Assembly (NCBI GenBank): GCA_963576475.1
Contig: OY754964.1
Coordinates: 47,876,861 to 47,940,860 of the forward strand
DNA: 64,000 bases
Reading direction: 5' to 3'
From: Molanna angustata
Taxonomy: Eukaryota; Arthropoda; Insecta; Trichoptera; Molannidae
The translations under genes and the position numbers were made by a program. Of the stretch, positions 1 through 11,290 are shown piece by piece (the first letter of the stretch is position 1; each line of letters starts with the position of its first letter). The notes under the pieces were generated by a model that made no database searches, had not been told where the DNA came from, and worked only from the letters and a program-made list of their open reading frames with translations.

Positions 1-990
1 GTTAGTTTATTATCTATGATTTCATCTGTCAAAATTATAATTTATATACTGTTTTTGGCATACCTCTGAAATTGAAACTCGATCTTTGTACAATTATTCG
101 TCTTCAATTTCGCACAACCCTGTATGAATATATTAAATTTGAACGTAGTATGTTGTCTTCAAAATGTCATTTTATTTCCACTGATGTCTTTTATGATAAC
201 AATGTACGCGTTAACCTTTTTCTTCGTTCGTTCTCATAGGTCTTTTTTAATTTATTTATGGCAGTCAAAAATGGTTTTAATATAATATTTTCATAACTAG
301 TTTTAATGTGATAATTTGATTTTTTGTCCATTGAATAATGCTAGAATTGAATAACTGGCAATAAAGCTAGATTAAAATTTGTAACGATCATTTGTTGCGA
401 TCGACTCCATTCTCAAATTTATTTTCTTCGAGTATTTGCAAATGAACATGGTTTCAATAGATTTTTCGTGTATTTTTATGCAAACAACTGTTTTTTGAAA
501 TACTTACAAAATATTTTTGAATTGTTTACATCGAATAAATTACTGTCAAAAAAAATAATGTTATTGTTAATGTTACAACAATAGCTCAATTTTTTTTTTG
601 ATTTTCTGTGTCGTTATTTTTTCAGGGTTGTTATTGATTGAAAAGGTCTAAATTTAAATATATTCACAGTGAAATTAAGAATTAAAAAAAAAATGGTGAG
701 TATTTTTGGTTCATCTCAATCTTATTCAACCTATTTTTAATAGTCTTGTGGCGGCACCGCGTTATTAAGATTTTTTCATAATAATTCCTTTAAAACGTAA
801 TCATTTTTGGTCACGTTATTTGGTCAAAAAAACTAATTTTTATAAAAAATATGCTACGATGAAATAAGTAAGTAGGTACGTATATCTAATTTAGCTAAAT
901 GCGCTAGAAAGTACAAAATAATAAATATTTTACCAGAAATAATTATATTTGACATTTGGCAATTTCTTCTAACCTACCAGGTATAAAATA
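1..990. other. AT-rich intergenic DNA, no gene seen
   Basis: No frame of note. ATG followed at once by a donor-like GTGAGT occurs at 693-701. Its phase (0) does not fit lin-28 exon 2, and nothing else ties it to a gene. Confidence 0.5.
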
Positions 991-991
991 A

Positions 992-1797
992 GACTATTTG
1001 CATGTAACACATGAAATCCAACTGGCGATGGCGATAGTATGTATAGTTGAAGAATACATACCAAACTATAAACCCTTAAATCCAAATTATTCAATATTTT
1101 AAGATATTTGGTTTTCTATACAAAACATGTAGGTACCTTTGTCAAGAAAGGATAGTGTTGAAGTCAGTCCTTTTTTCCTAATATGTAAACAGCTTGATGG
1201 TATGTATGTATGTAGATTAAGTATCAAACTACTGAGTCCCCGTAGATATTGTGTATACTGCCATACAAATTGTATGAAACAATGCCGTCACTAAATTCAA
1301 TTTTTACATAAAAATGTTAACAAAAAGATTGATAGTAAGGTCCTACTATAGTGAATGTACTTTTTATGGAAAATTCATTTATCTACTTAGGGTGTTTAGG
1401 CGTTTTTCGATATTAAAAAAATGGAAATAGAGGCAGTTAAATACATACAATTGTCATAAAAAATGTTTTTCTTAGTAAAAACAGTTTGAGAATCCTTGCA
1501 ACTATTTAAAAAAAATAAATTTGATGTATTATGTTTGTCTATATTCATGCAAATTTACAGCTTTCTACCTTTTATGGTTTTTGAGATATGTGGAAAATAA
1601 AATAAAAATTCAAACATTGAAAACCCCCAGCTGGAACATAAAATCATAATTTTAAGTATATAAGTTTAGTAGGTCTAAAAATTTCTATATTTTCTGAAAT
1701 TTTAGGCTCTGTGCAATGTTATACTCCGAATTTCGAGTTAATCCATATTTTTATAGTTTATATGCTGCGAAGCCTCAGAGTTGGTGTTTAATTACTT
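992..1797 (+). repeat. Repeat A, copy 1
   Basis: Starts at CATGTAACACATGAAATCCA and ends near TATGCTGCGAAGCCTC. It is collinear with the copy at 41288-42287 but lacks about 75 bp around the stretch that holds the poly-G/C and CA-rich tract in the other copies, and is more diverged. No coding frame. Family-wide features are given under the 41288 copy. Confidence 0.8.
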
Positions 1798-2645
1798 CAA
1801 AGTTGACGAAAAATATAACCTGGCTATACAAATTTCGCGGTTCTTGGCTGGAAACTATGTCGATGTTTAGAGAAATAAATTCTTTTTAACATATTTACAT
1901 TTATATTACAATGTGAGTGTACTGCAGCAAACTGTAAAAATAATAGTATTAATAAAATGGTAATAATTATTAGAAGAACATAGGTAAAAGAAATAAAAAA
2001 ATAAGGAATAAAAGGTCAAGAAGAAAGAAGTGAAAGGAAAGGAATAATATTTTGTATAAAATAAGTAATTTACAAATAATAATATTTTTGTAAAAAAAAA
2101 TATTTCTCAAATTGGGTTTCACATAGACATTTCATATATACCAAGGCTGTTTCAAAAATTGATGAATTATAAACGGTGCAGTGTTACAAACTTTGCTTGA
2201 AGATAAGCAAATATCGTTTAAAAATTATCGGTAGTACATAAATGTGTAGGTACCACAATTTCGGTAAACGTCATGACTAATGTTTATTTACACAATACTA
2301 TTTTGTCAAGAGATAATTTCGGAAATTCGTAAGAAACCAATAACTGATAAATTTCAACGTAAACATCGAGTTATACTTACGTACTGTAAACGTTCACTTA
2401 TCTCTTTATTACCTGCATTCATTATTTGTAAATTTCATTTTTGTTTATCTTGAATTTACAACAAAGATATGACATGTATTGATTCACAAACATTCTAGAA
2501 ATACTTTAAAAAATATTAGTATCTCGGTATATACATAATTAGTAATTGGTTTTTAGTGCTGAGCAAACTCAGTAGGTACCATTTTGGTCTTATCACTGTT
2601 TGGACGAGATTTTAAGTTTTTCAATACTGTACCTAATCAAATTTT
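1798..2645. other. AT-rich DNA without a recognisable feature
   Basis: Only short A/T runs; no gene, tRNA or clear repeat found. Confidence 0.4.
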
Positions 2646-2647
2646 CT

Positions 2648-2790
2648 GTGACATAGTAGGAAGCCGTTCGATTCCCGGCAGAAATTTTTCTTTTTAATGC
2701 TCACACTTATCTTGCTTCTTTGAACTGGCAACACTGCTTAGAACGAAGAAATTTACATTTGGCAACAAACTCTCCGCTTATACAATTATA
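2648..2790 (+). mobile_element. SINE-2 remnant
   Basis: A B-box-like GTTCGATTCCCGGCAG is followed by TTTCTTTTTAATGCTCACAC, AACTGGCAACACTG and the tail AAATTTACATTTGGCAACAA. This matches the order of the better copies at 14684-14852 and 30475-30655 (minus strand there). The 5' tRNA part is mostly lost and the copy is old. Confidence 0.5.
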
Positions 2791-3446
2791 TTAAAAAAAA
2801 ACCGTTCCAAGAACCATCATTTCCACTCTTTAGTACGTTAAAAGTGCTTGAAATCAGAAAGTTGTTTGTTAAAACAATTTTAAAAAATATTAAAAAAAAT
2901 CTTTGACCTATATATCGCATGATAAACTTCAGCAAGAGCCAACGTCAGCAAATTTTTATATGCACCAAAAATTAAAACGACGTTTGCAAAACGTTTTTTT
3001 CTGCTCCGAGAATATACAATATTTTTCAAAAAGAGACAAAGGTGGATGTTACTTTGTCGGAGTATATATAATATATAATAGATCGATACACAATTGGGTC
3101 CTTAATAAAGACCGAAATCAAATTTCGGCTCTTTTAGTGTAAATGTAATTAAATATTATATCTAAGGTGTTCTATGTATACCTACTATGATGACACAAAA
3201 TGTTGTTATAAAGGAAATATCAAATACTTATGCTATGTTAGAAAGAAGATTCATATATCGTTTTGTTAAGAAATTGATGTACGAAATTTATTATTTTTTC
3301 CTTTTTTGTTATATTTGTTTTTTTTACATTAACTTTGGTTTATATTATTTTTTGTGTATTATCTATTAAATAAATTTCAAGGCCAGAATTATCTAGGCTA
3401 GAACTGGAAAATATATAATATATTTTAAACAGTAATTTTATAAGTG

Positions 3447-3482
3447 ACCCGTCTCAGAACAGGTTTTCCTGGTGAGACGGGT
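3447..3482. repeat. Strong GC-rich hairpin
   Basis: ACCCGTCTCA (3447-3456) pairs perfectly with TGAGACGGGT (3473-3482). Inside it CAGG pairs with CCTG around a TTTT loop. This 14-bp, GC-rich stem stands out in AT-rich DNA. An A10 run follows. No known RNA family recognised. Confidence 0.7.
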
Positions 3483-4078
3483 AAAAAAAAAAGTAAAAGT
3501 AAAGTTTTAAGTGTACGCACCAAACGCTCGGTAAAATTGTCGGGTGAAAAACGCTCTGACAGTTATATTTTCTGTTGACTCCTATTTTATTTGTGCAATT
3601 ATGACTTATATGTGTTTCTGTGGTGTCTATAATGTCAGTCGACATTATGTATTTATGATATATATGCATTCACAAAGAGATTAATTTAAAAAAATATCAT
3701 TCAACAATTTCCAATAACATGTCGGAGATCATTATTTACACCACTACCCAATTGTTGTCTTTCGATGAAAATATAACCTAAAAGGAGACATGTATGATAA
3801 ATGGCATTTGACATTTAAAACGCCCGATGCAGCGTTCAGATTGAATCGCCGCTCGAAAGCGTTCAGTAAGATTGGTGTGAAAAACGCCATAATCTGCAAC
3901 TTCAGGTACATCCCACGCCCGACATCGAGCGTTGTATCTAAACACAGCCCAGGTTGCGCTATGTTCTAAACTCTTCATGACACGAACTAAAATCTTCAGA
4001 AGTAATTGAAATTGTAAAATTTTTGTGTTTCTTTTCAGAAGTCATTGCAATTTGTTGTATTTGACGGTATCGAACATG

Positions 4079-4150
4079 AGCAGAGTGGCGCAGCGGAAGC
4101 GTGCTGGGCCCATAACCCAGAGGTCCGTGGATCGAAACCACGCTCTGCTA
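4079..4150 (+). tRNA. Initiator tRNA-Met (CAT)
   Basis: A complete 72-nt cloverleaf: acceptor AGCAGAG/CTCTGCT, D arm around GCGCAGCGGAAGCGTGC, anticodon arm TGGGCCCATAACCCA with CAT, and T arm GTGGATCGAAACCAC. The A1-T72 pair, the three G-C pairs of the anticodon stem and the ATCGAAA T-loop (A instead of T at 54, A at 60) are hallmarks of eukaryotic initiators. The internal A and B boxes are intact, and a T8 run just after the gene (4153-4160) is a Pol III terminator. There is no intron and the stems are fully paired, so it looks functional rather than a SINE derivative. Confidence 0.96.
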
Positions 4151-4160
4151 GATTTTTTTT
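4151..4160 (+). terminator. Pol III T-run terminator of tRNA-iMet
   Basis: GATTTTTTTT follows the last acceptor-stem base pair and the discriminator A directly. Confidence 0.85.
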
Positions 4161-4578
4161 AAATCTTTAATATTCCACAAGCACATTAATAATGTTTTTA
4201 ATATATGACTTGCATAATCGAAAAAGATACCTATAAATACGCAAATCTTTCTCCAATTGATTCAAGATGAGGAAGTATTGAGAACTAAAAACATATTTAG
4301 GTATAAGATATTCATCAAAACCAATTTTATATTCACTTAAAAACTAAAATATTAAAACGAAATTTTTATCGAATCATAAAAAGTTATAATTTTTTTATAT
4401 ATTTATATATAGATATCGATCTAAACATCAAATGGTATGTATGCATACGTTTGGCATAAAAATGAAAGTTTATTTGTAATTGTTTCATAAAATGGCAAGT
4501 CCTTTTTCAATGATTTTATGGTATAAATATGTAATTCAGACATGAATAGAGGTACTTTGTGGTGACAAGCTTAGTTTT

Positions 4579-4684
4579 TAAATAATGAAAACAATTCTTT
4601 CTTATGCCTCGACATGTTGCAGGAACGATGTTCTCTTCTTCAGGAGCATGTAGAAAGCTAACAAATAATTGTTTTCATTATTTA
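4579..4684. mobile_element. Short inverted-repeat element (MITE-like)
   Basis: Perfect 18-bp arms, TAAATAATGAAAACAATT at 4579-4596 and its complement at 4667-4684, enclose a non-palindromic centre. No clear target duplication. Confidence 0.55.
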
Positions 4685-5610
4685 TAAAAATTAAAATGTG
4701 ATAATATCTATGCAGTAAATCAACTAATGGATACCTTCCCATACACAATAGTATGAGAGACAGCAACGATATCGATTAATAATTTATGTAGGGCTGTTTT
4801 TTAAAGCTTTTTTAATTAAATACAGTTATGAATAAGTTCAGTCTGGAACCTGGAAGCGGTTGCGTTTACCAGTGCGCATCCTCTTTCAGACGATTTTTGC
4901 ATTATAAATAGCCCATAAAAATCTAATATAAAAATTTCATTAAATATTACGCTAAGAAAATTTGTTTCTGGTATTAAATTACATTCTGCAAAACTAATGT
5001 TGATTTTTTGTACCTAATTTCAGATTGTGGGTGATTTGCGTTATAGTCAGATGGCTTTTGAGTGAATTTTTCTATTTGCAATATGTTCAAACTAATCTAT
5101 ATGAGTGTTGAATTCTTAGAAGGAATTAATTTAAAATAGCACACTGCAACAGGAGGGTAAAGCGGTAAAACTATTTTTCAACGAACTAAATTTAGATTAG
5201 GTATCTGTAGGTACTGTACCTACATAATATGCACATTCGCTCATACCATCACGCCTTTTCTCAATTTAGGGAAGGTAGAAAAAACTGAACGTATGTTGGT
5301 ATAATACACATAGAAAACATATTTTGATAAGAAAGATAATTTCGTGCAAAGAATCTTAATTCCTGATTTTAAAAACAGTGCTCTAGTTTATTTGTACATT
5401 TTTTGTTTTGTGCATATTCGTCAATCGCGTCATATATACATGGTTTACTTGTATTCGAACTTCGTATATTTCCATACTTCATATCCTGTTTATATGGAAC
5501 GTAGTTCCAGCTTTTCTTTTACCGCACATCTAAATCAATTGTTTTTTATTTTATTTTATTTGGGAATATTAACCGATTTAAATAAAAAAAAACAATTAGG
5601 TGCAAAAAAT
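4685..5610. other. AT-rich intergenic stretch
   Basis: No gene supported. The frame from 5344 runs into the MITE at 5615 and has no recognisable domain, so it is not called. Confidence 0.4.
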
Positions 5611-5614
5611 AAAA

Positions 5615-5798
5615 CAGGGGGCAAGTCTGGTCCAACCAGGGAAATCAAAATCCTCATGATTACCCATATCATGGATATAATTATTATATGGAGTTCTATA
5701 TCTTTAGATGTCATTGAACTCCATATGATAATTATATCCATGACATGGGTAATCACGAGGGTTTTGATTTCGCCGGTTGGACCAGACTTGCTCGCCAG
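5615..5798. mobile_element. Palindromic MITE, family F copy 1
   Basis: Nearly the whole element folds on itself. Left arm CAGGGGGCAAGTCTGGTCCA... is complementary to the right end ...TGGACCAGACTTGCTCGCCAG, and the arms meet at a short unpaired centre (about 5700-5715). A second copy at 57501-57690 shares the arms and the GATTACCCATATCATGGATA core. The CAGGGG terminus recalls hAT elements, but no 8-bp target duplication was seen. Confidence 0.8.
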
Positions 5799-6007
5799 GT
5801 TAAATTAGATCAATTAAAAATATTCCACTGATTATTCTATAGAAACTACTCGTCAATTACAATATGCACTTTGGTGAAAGTGCACAGTGCAGCTTTTAAA
5901 GCTCAAAGAAAAGAGGCAATCGAAAGTTGCAAAAGGAAAATAAAAGTTAAATAACCGAATTCCTCGAATTGTTTCAATCAATTATTAGGAAAAAAATCAT
6001 CCTTTTT

Positions 6008-6325
6008 CGATGGCGCTACAGCCTAAATTGAGCCTTGGCCTCCTTTAACTTCTGCTTCTTTCTTTCTTTTTATTTTCTCACCTGCCGCTCTCCAATTAGA
6101 AACTTGCACGAGCTGTGCCGTATCTCTCCTCATGTCGACCTCCCATCTTAATCTTGGTCTCCCAATCTTTATCCTACCTCCTCTGTGTCCTACCATGTGA
6201 ATTATTCGAGTTTTTGGCATCCTTTGTACATGGCCAGTACATCTCAACCAGAGAAGGTAGTCTTTTATGCGTTGAATTTTTAGGGCTTTATAAATGTTGT
6301 CCAACTCCTCCAAACACAGTAAGTC
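6008..6325 (-). pseudogene. LINE C-terminal remnant
   Basis: On the minus strand a frame reads IQRIKDYLLWLRCTGHVQRM, then GRPRLRWEVDMRRD and WRAAGEKIKRKKEAEV. The LxWxGHxxRM...GRPxxRW pattern is the C-terminal signature of R-LINE-type reverse transcriptases. No RT domain precedes it: the copy is 5'-truncated. Confidence 0.7.
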
Positions 6326-6873
6326 AAAGAAAAGATCTGGAAACAGAAAAAACACATTTAATAAAAATTGTGGAAACAGAATTATATAATTGAGTTATAA
6401 TATATAACTGTTATCTTTAACCCAGTATATTATATGTTATCATAATTGAAACTGTTGTACCATCTTACAAGTGTATGGTAAGTTCCTGAGGCCTCTCTAG
6501 GGCCAACATCGAACATTATGCATACCTAGTCGTCAAAAAATAACATATTTCCAGTCAATAAAAATGTCTTTAATCGTAGTATGTAGTAAACCCGTTTAAC
6601 GTTGAACCGTCAGTGTTATGCGGCATCGATAACAACAACTTCGTCTTTAGAATGCTAAGTGATATTAATTCCTATACCATACTGCGTTTGGTACCTAATA
6701 TTATTATTCTATGCTTGTGGTTTAGCCCTATGTATGATTGATCCATGGAAACACCTAACGCGGAGAACGCACTAAGATCTAGTTGTACAATGAAGAAAAT
6801 TTAACGAATAAATAGATGCTAAACTAAGATAGGTACTCTTCACAACATACCTAATATGATGGATTTACCATTA

Positions 6874-7002
6874 GTTGTGACATAGTGGTAAGACGATTGA
6901 CTTTTATGCCGGCGTCCTAAGTTTATTGAAATATCTCCTCTGCTGGATTTAGATCTTGTTTCTCTGGTTTGAAACCTTGGTTAGTTGGAAGAAATTTCTA
7001 CT
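6874..7002 (+). mobile_element. SINE-2 copy, degraded
   Basis: Begins GTTGTGACATAGTGGTAAGA, contains CTCCTCTGCTGGATTTAGAT and the tail CTTGGTTAGTTGGAAGAAAT that defines SINE-2. Confidence 0.55.
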
Positions 7003-7107
7003 TAAACAAGAAAATTGTCAGTGAAAATGGGTGATAAAAATGTTTTCCATACACAACACGGTACAGAAAGGACAATTTTTTTTTAAAAGATTACAGTTCT
7101 TGAAATT

Positions 7108-7245
7108 TTCGATTGAATCCTGTCTCGACCGATTTCATTCACTTACAGCACAAGCATTTATGCATATTTTAGGGAACCTAGCTAGGAAGATGTATAATGT
7201 ACTTGTTTAACAAGGACATATTCATTTTTTATTAAAAAAAATATT
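7108..7245 (+). mobile_element. SINE-1, 5'-truncated
   Basis: Starts in the T-arm region (GAATCCTGTCTCGACCGATT), then CAAGCATTTATGC, TTAGGGAAC, GTACTTGTTTAACAAGGACA, TATTCATTTTTT and an A-rich end. It matches the full copy at 12105-12285 read on its own strand. Confidence 0.75.
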
Positions 7246-7736
7246 TTAACATAAAATAACAAAAAGCTCACATTAGAGAATATAAGAGTATTTTAAATCT
7301 TTTGATATGCATAATAGATAAAATCATAGAAGATAAATGAAGCTGTCTATGGAAAACGTGTGAACTCTTAATTTATATACATTGTACATGTCGTATGATG
7401 TCTATATTAGTCGATAGAATTTACACTTTTATTTAGAGACAAGTGTGAGGATCGAGGAGGCCTCAGGCCTCAAATTTTCTCTTTGTTTTAAATAATATAT
7501 CATTGTTGTTTAATAAGTTTGGGCTGAATTGCATTGAGGAGACAAATTTTGATCTTACGCTATACACACAAAATTATAAATACCTACGAAGCTCTAGTAA
7601 TCTAACCTTTATTTGATACTCATTGAGAATTTGATGCAAGAATATGCTAAAATTAGTGTGAAATCATAATTTTTACTTTTAAAGACTAAGTGAACTAAAA
7701 TAATATAATAATTCAATACAAAATACTTGGTACAAG

Positions 7737-7791
7737 AGGCGAGTCTATTGCCAAATGGCAATTTCTTTCGACTGATCAGTGCTTCCAGTAC
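7737..7791 (-). mobile_element. SINE-2 tail fragment
   Basis: The complement of TGGAAGCACTGATCAGTCGA, AAGAAATTGCCATTTGG and CAATAGACTCGCC, i.e. only the 3' tail. It directly abuts the R-LINE end at about 7800. Confidence 0.6.
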
Positions 7792-7799
7792 AGAGGAGC

Positions 7800-8310
7800 A
7801 AGATACATACATATAAACCATCACACCATGTCCCTCGCGGGGCAGTCAGAGAGAACCTAACGCCACATTTTTTTATCTTGGCACACATTCATCGCCTCGT
7901 CAATATTCATGCATCGTCTCGTACACGTGCGTCTGTTGTTCACGCTTCTAACATTTCCGTCTTTCAAAGGCCCTGATTTTATTTATGTCCGCAAAGTATA
8001 TTTTCTTCGTCACACTGAATTTTTTTTTGTTAGTAGTAACAAAATTAAAGTTAAAATTAAGCGAACTATAGTGACTACAAAACATATGGTTTTGCGCAAC
8101 TAAATGTTTTGTGCACACAGCCAAACAGTACATTCATAATTAAAAAAAAACCTTTATTACTGATAATAAAGGTTTAGCTAAAACGCAGGTAGCCAGTTCG
8201 GTTGTCATGATATTTTTTTCAGTGCAGGCGATCCATACTCATTCTCCCCATGTGGCCAAACCATCTCAATATGTTCTCTTTCATTACATCAATTACAATA
8301 GCAAGATTTG
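7800..8310 (-). pseudogene. R-LINE 3' end, split by a small element
   Basis: On the minus strand this is the C-terminus and 3' end of an R-LINE (LRWFGHxGRM... to the end CATACATATAAACCATCACA on the plus strand). It aligns with 17005-17330. At the position where that copy reads cttcgtcaggct, this one is interrupted by 212 bp (8013-8224). Frames are broken throughout. Confidence 0.75.
8013..8224. mobile_element. 212-bp MITE-like element inserted in an R-LINE
   Basis: Ends are CACTGAATTTTTTTT and ...ATATTTTTTTCAGTG, giving a CACTGAA terminal inverted repeat. It carries an internal hairpin around 8150-8176 (AACCTTTATT...AATAAAGGTT). The uninterrupted R-LINE at 17005-17330 provides the empty reference. 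The target duplication is at most a few bases (CA). Confidence 0.7.
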
Positions 8311-8746
8311 TCTGAGAAATTATTTTACATAAATATTTCATTTCAGAAAACACAAAAATATAAAAAAATAAATTATATGCAGACGAAAAATCCGTTATTT
8401 TTTCTTTATTTTATTTTTTTAACGTCTCTTCGTTATGACAATTTTTGACACATACGTTGCACCCTAAGCGTTTAACAATACTTGGTCTATGTAGCGTTAG
8501 TTAATAGTTAGAACAGCAGGCCGTGTGTAGTGTGCATGAGTGTGTGTGATGAAATGTTATAGAGTGCATGTGGTGCAACAGTAGAGCATGACAAGACGAA
8601 GTATGAAAGAAGGAGAGTATGAGGAGGTACAACTGTTTAGGAAGGGCTTGGGTTTGGGCCACATCGGTATAATATCCAAACAACTCGTGGCCACTGGTTC
8701 TCAAACTGAACCATTTGTTGCGCAATCTTAATATTTCTACATAATA
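8311..8746. other. Unassigned stretch
   Basis: Contains TG-rich sequence at 8520-8575 and a minus-strand frame of about 74 codons (8501-8725) without a recognisable domain. I cannot support a gene. Confidence 0.35.
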
Positions 8747-8980
8747 TCGTCGCTAGGCGTTCAATACCGCGAATTCGACAATTTATGTGAAATAGTTTTT
8801 TTTAAGATATCGGTACAGAATGTTAAAATACGCGAATTTGTTAACAAAATATTGTCCAAACTCCTAAAACGCCGTATGGAACAAAACCGCGAATATGCAT
8901 TCGGCGCTTTATTCAGTTTATTCGGCCTCCTGTAAATTCTGGTTATTGTTACATTCGCGCTATTGAACGCCGAGCGACGA
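8747..8980. mobile_element. 234-bp MITE with CpG-rich ends
   Basis: Left end TCGTCGCTAGGCGTTCAATA...CGCGAAT is complementary to the right end ATTCGCGCTATTGAACGCCGAGCGACGA with two mismatches over about 28 bp. No open frame; the target duplication is unclear. Confidence 0.75.
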
Positions 8981-9117
8981 AATTACATAAGTTTACATTA
9001 TAGTCGGCCTTCGTGTTTTTCCTAGTTAGATATCTGACTCTTAACCAAAGGTACCGAAATCAATTTCCGGTGGATACAGTCTTCCATTTTCTTTTATCTG
9101 TGAGACGATACACATGT

Positions 9118-9385
9118 GGCAACTCACAAACATACATGCCATCACGGCATGTAACACGATGCAGGGTATCCAGCGACAGGTGTCCAAGTGTGCATTATCG
9201 TATAAAAGGAAGCACGACAGTTGCGCGAAAATCCTTAAACTTGTCTCGTCTCATCTAAAATGGTACAACATTCAGAATGGATAGTGAACCTTATTGCTGA
9301 ACTTTGCGAGATGTCAATTTGCCTGTTGTATTTTTGATTACCTTTGCTCTTACGGGACACCCTAAAATGATGATAATAGAAGAGT
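9118..9385 (+). repeat. Repeat C, copy 1
   Basis: Shares CATACATGCCATCACGGCAT, GTATCCAGCGACAGGTGT, CATTATCGTATAAAAGGAAG and CTTACGGGACACCC with 16535-16645 and 25945-26145. It has no frame with a known domain and is probably a LINE 3' region. Confidence 0.65.
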
Positions 9386-9607
9386 TAGAAAAGTCGAAGC
9401 ACCATTCAAAGCTGGTACTTAATTAGGCAACTTGGGTGAATGTTAAATTTATATTTGACATTGGTATCGCTAGTTGCTAGAGAAGCAATCATCTATGAAG
9501 AAGCAATATACATACGAGTATAATATAGAGAAGCAATATAAATAAATTAAAAAATCAATAAAATTTGTTAACAAAATATAATCCTCACTGACCCAAGGGG
9601 ATTTAGT

Positions 9608-11180
9608 GGGGAGTTATGATTTCGCAATTTGTAAGGCTATTTTTTACTGCAGATTATCTACTTGTATCATGCTATGAATGTATTCTGAAAGATTCATCAC
9701 AATGTATCTGTGTGTGTGTGTGTTGTGTACAACTGTCGATTCGTTCATGAGAATTAAATTCTCTGAATGAATCGACATTATGCGTGTACGAAGGAAAATT
9801 TTGTATGGAGTAGTGGACTTTTTGCATGCTAATAACACCAACCAGAGGCCTCGCAGCATATATGTTCCTATACATGGATTTACTCAGAATTCAGAGTAGA
9901 ACATTTTATGTGAGTTTTGTGTGTCTGTGTGTCCCCCCCCCCCTTATAACTTTTGATCCGCTCAATTTACAGAGCCCAAAATTTCAGAATGTATAAACAG
10001 TTATAGGCCTACAAAACTTTTATACTCAGAATTGTGAAATTTTTTTTCAGCCAGGGGTTAGCCAACTTTTGAAATTTTGGTATATTTATCAATATATCTC
10101 AGAAACCATAATAGCTAGAACGCTGAAAATTGGTACAAACATAGACAAATACAAAATCTCAAATTAGTTTTTTCAAAAAAATTCCAGAGTTTCTCAAACG
10201 TTTTTTATTAAGAAAAATATTTTTTTATGATAAATTTAAGAGTTTAACTGCCTATATTTCCAATTTTTTTAAAAATATCAAAAAAGCCGAAAAACCCCAA
10301 CTAGATAATTTAATTTGCTATAAAAAATATTAACATTGTAGTAGTACATCTCAAATTTTTTCTAACAATTTTTATAAAAATTGAATTTAGTGCCGACATT
10401 GCTTCATACAATTTATATGGCAGTCGCCTATACACAATAATATATTTAAGAAAACTTAATAGTTTGATACTTATTTCTCCAAACATACATACATACCATC
10501 ATGCTGTTTTCATATTCCGGGTAGGAGAAAAGGACTGACCTCCATACTGTCCTATCTTGACATACATACCTACATAATATATGTTATATAGAAAACAAAA
10601 TATCTTAAAATATTCAATAATTTGGATTTAAGTGTTTATAGTTTGGTATTTATTCTTCAACTATCGCTATCGATAGCGATATTATACATACTATCGCTAT
10701 CGACAGTTGGATCTCATGTGTTACATGCAACTAGTTTTATTTTATTTGCGTTAAATGTGCTATGTGCTGTGTGCTATGTACGGCGTGTTTATTTTACTTT
10801 ATCGATTATAGACTAAAGTACTCATTCGATTCTTTTCAAATTTTGCAAATTTGTACATCTAATACTCACATAGACCGCATAGATTTTGAAGGATATCTGA
10901 TTAGTGTTTCTTATTTTTTTAACTGTCAAATGTGACCCCAAGATCAAGAAACTCAATTATCATATTATTATTTTAAAATAACTAAAAAGACACATCACGT
11001 TCATAAAATGGCATTAAAATTGATCAAGTTTTCATAGTAAAATATTTAAATAGAAAATAATTTAACAAACTGTAAATTTTCATGAAAATACTGTAAATTT
11101 TCCCTACAAAATTTGAATGTTTTGTGGAGTGACTTGGTAGTGAGGAGTTGGCTACAACCCACTCGTTTTTATATGCTATG
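9608..11180 (+). repeat. Repeat B, interrupted by repeat A
   Basis: Flanks 9608-9729 and 10735-11180 together match the uninterrupted copy at 32205-32600, e.g. CTGCAGATTATC, TTCATCACAATGTATCTG, TACTTTATCGATTATAGACT, TAGATTTTGAAGGATAT and AACCCACTCGTTTTTAT. Between them sits repeat A copy 2. Confidence 0.8.
9730..10734 (-). repeat. Repeat A, copy 2 (inserted in repeat B)
   Basis: From CAACTGTCGATTCGTTCATG to ACATGCAACTAG, opposite in orientation to the 41288 copy. It contains the poly-C tract (about 9935-9945) next to a TG-rich run, and CTTATAACTTTTGATCCGCT. The short frame at 10622-10816 inside it is not a gene. Confidence 0.85.
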
Positions 11181-11290
11181 TTTCATGAATAAATTTCACA
11201 AGGTAAATGTGAAAATAATGTTTAAAATCACAGGATATTTCAAGTTTAAATAACGGATTTTTTTATTAAAATACATAATAGACACCATGG

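Noticed and set aside
693..701. ATG followed directly by a GTGAGT donor, as a first exon of lin-28
   Set aside because: It ends in phase 0, while exon 2 needs exactly one upstream base; no other link to the gene.
5344..5808. 154-codon plus-strand ORF
   Set aside because: It crosses from AT-rich DNA into a palindromic MITE, has no domain, and its second half is MITE sequence.
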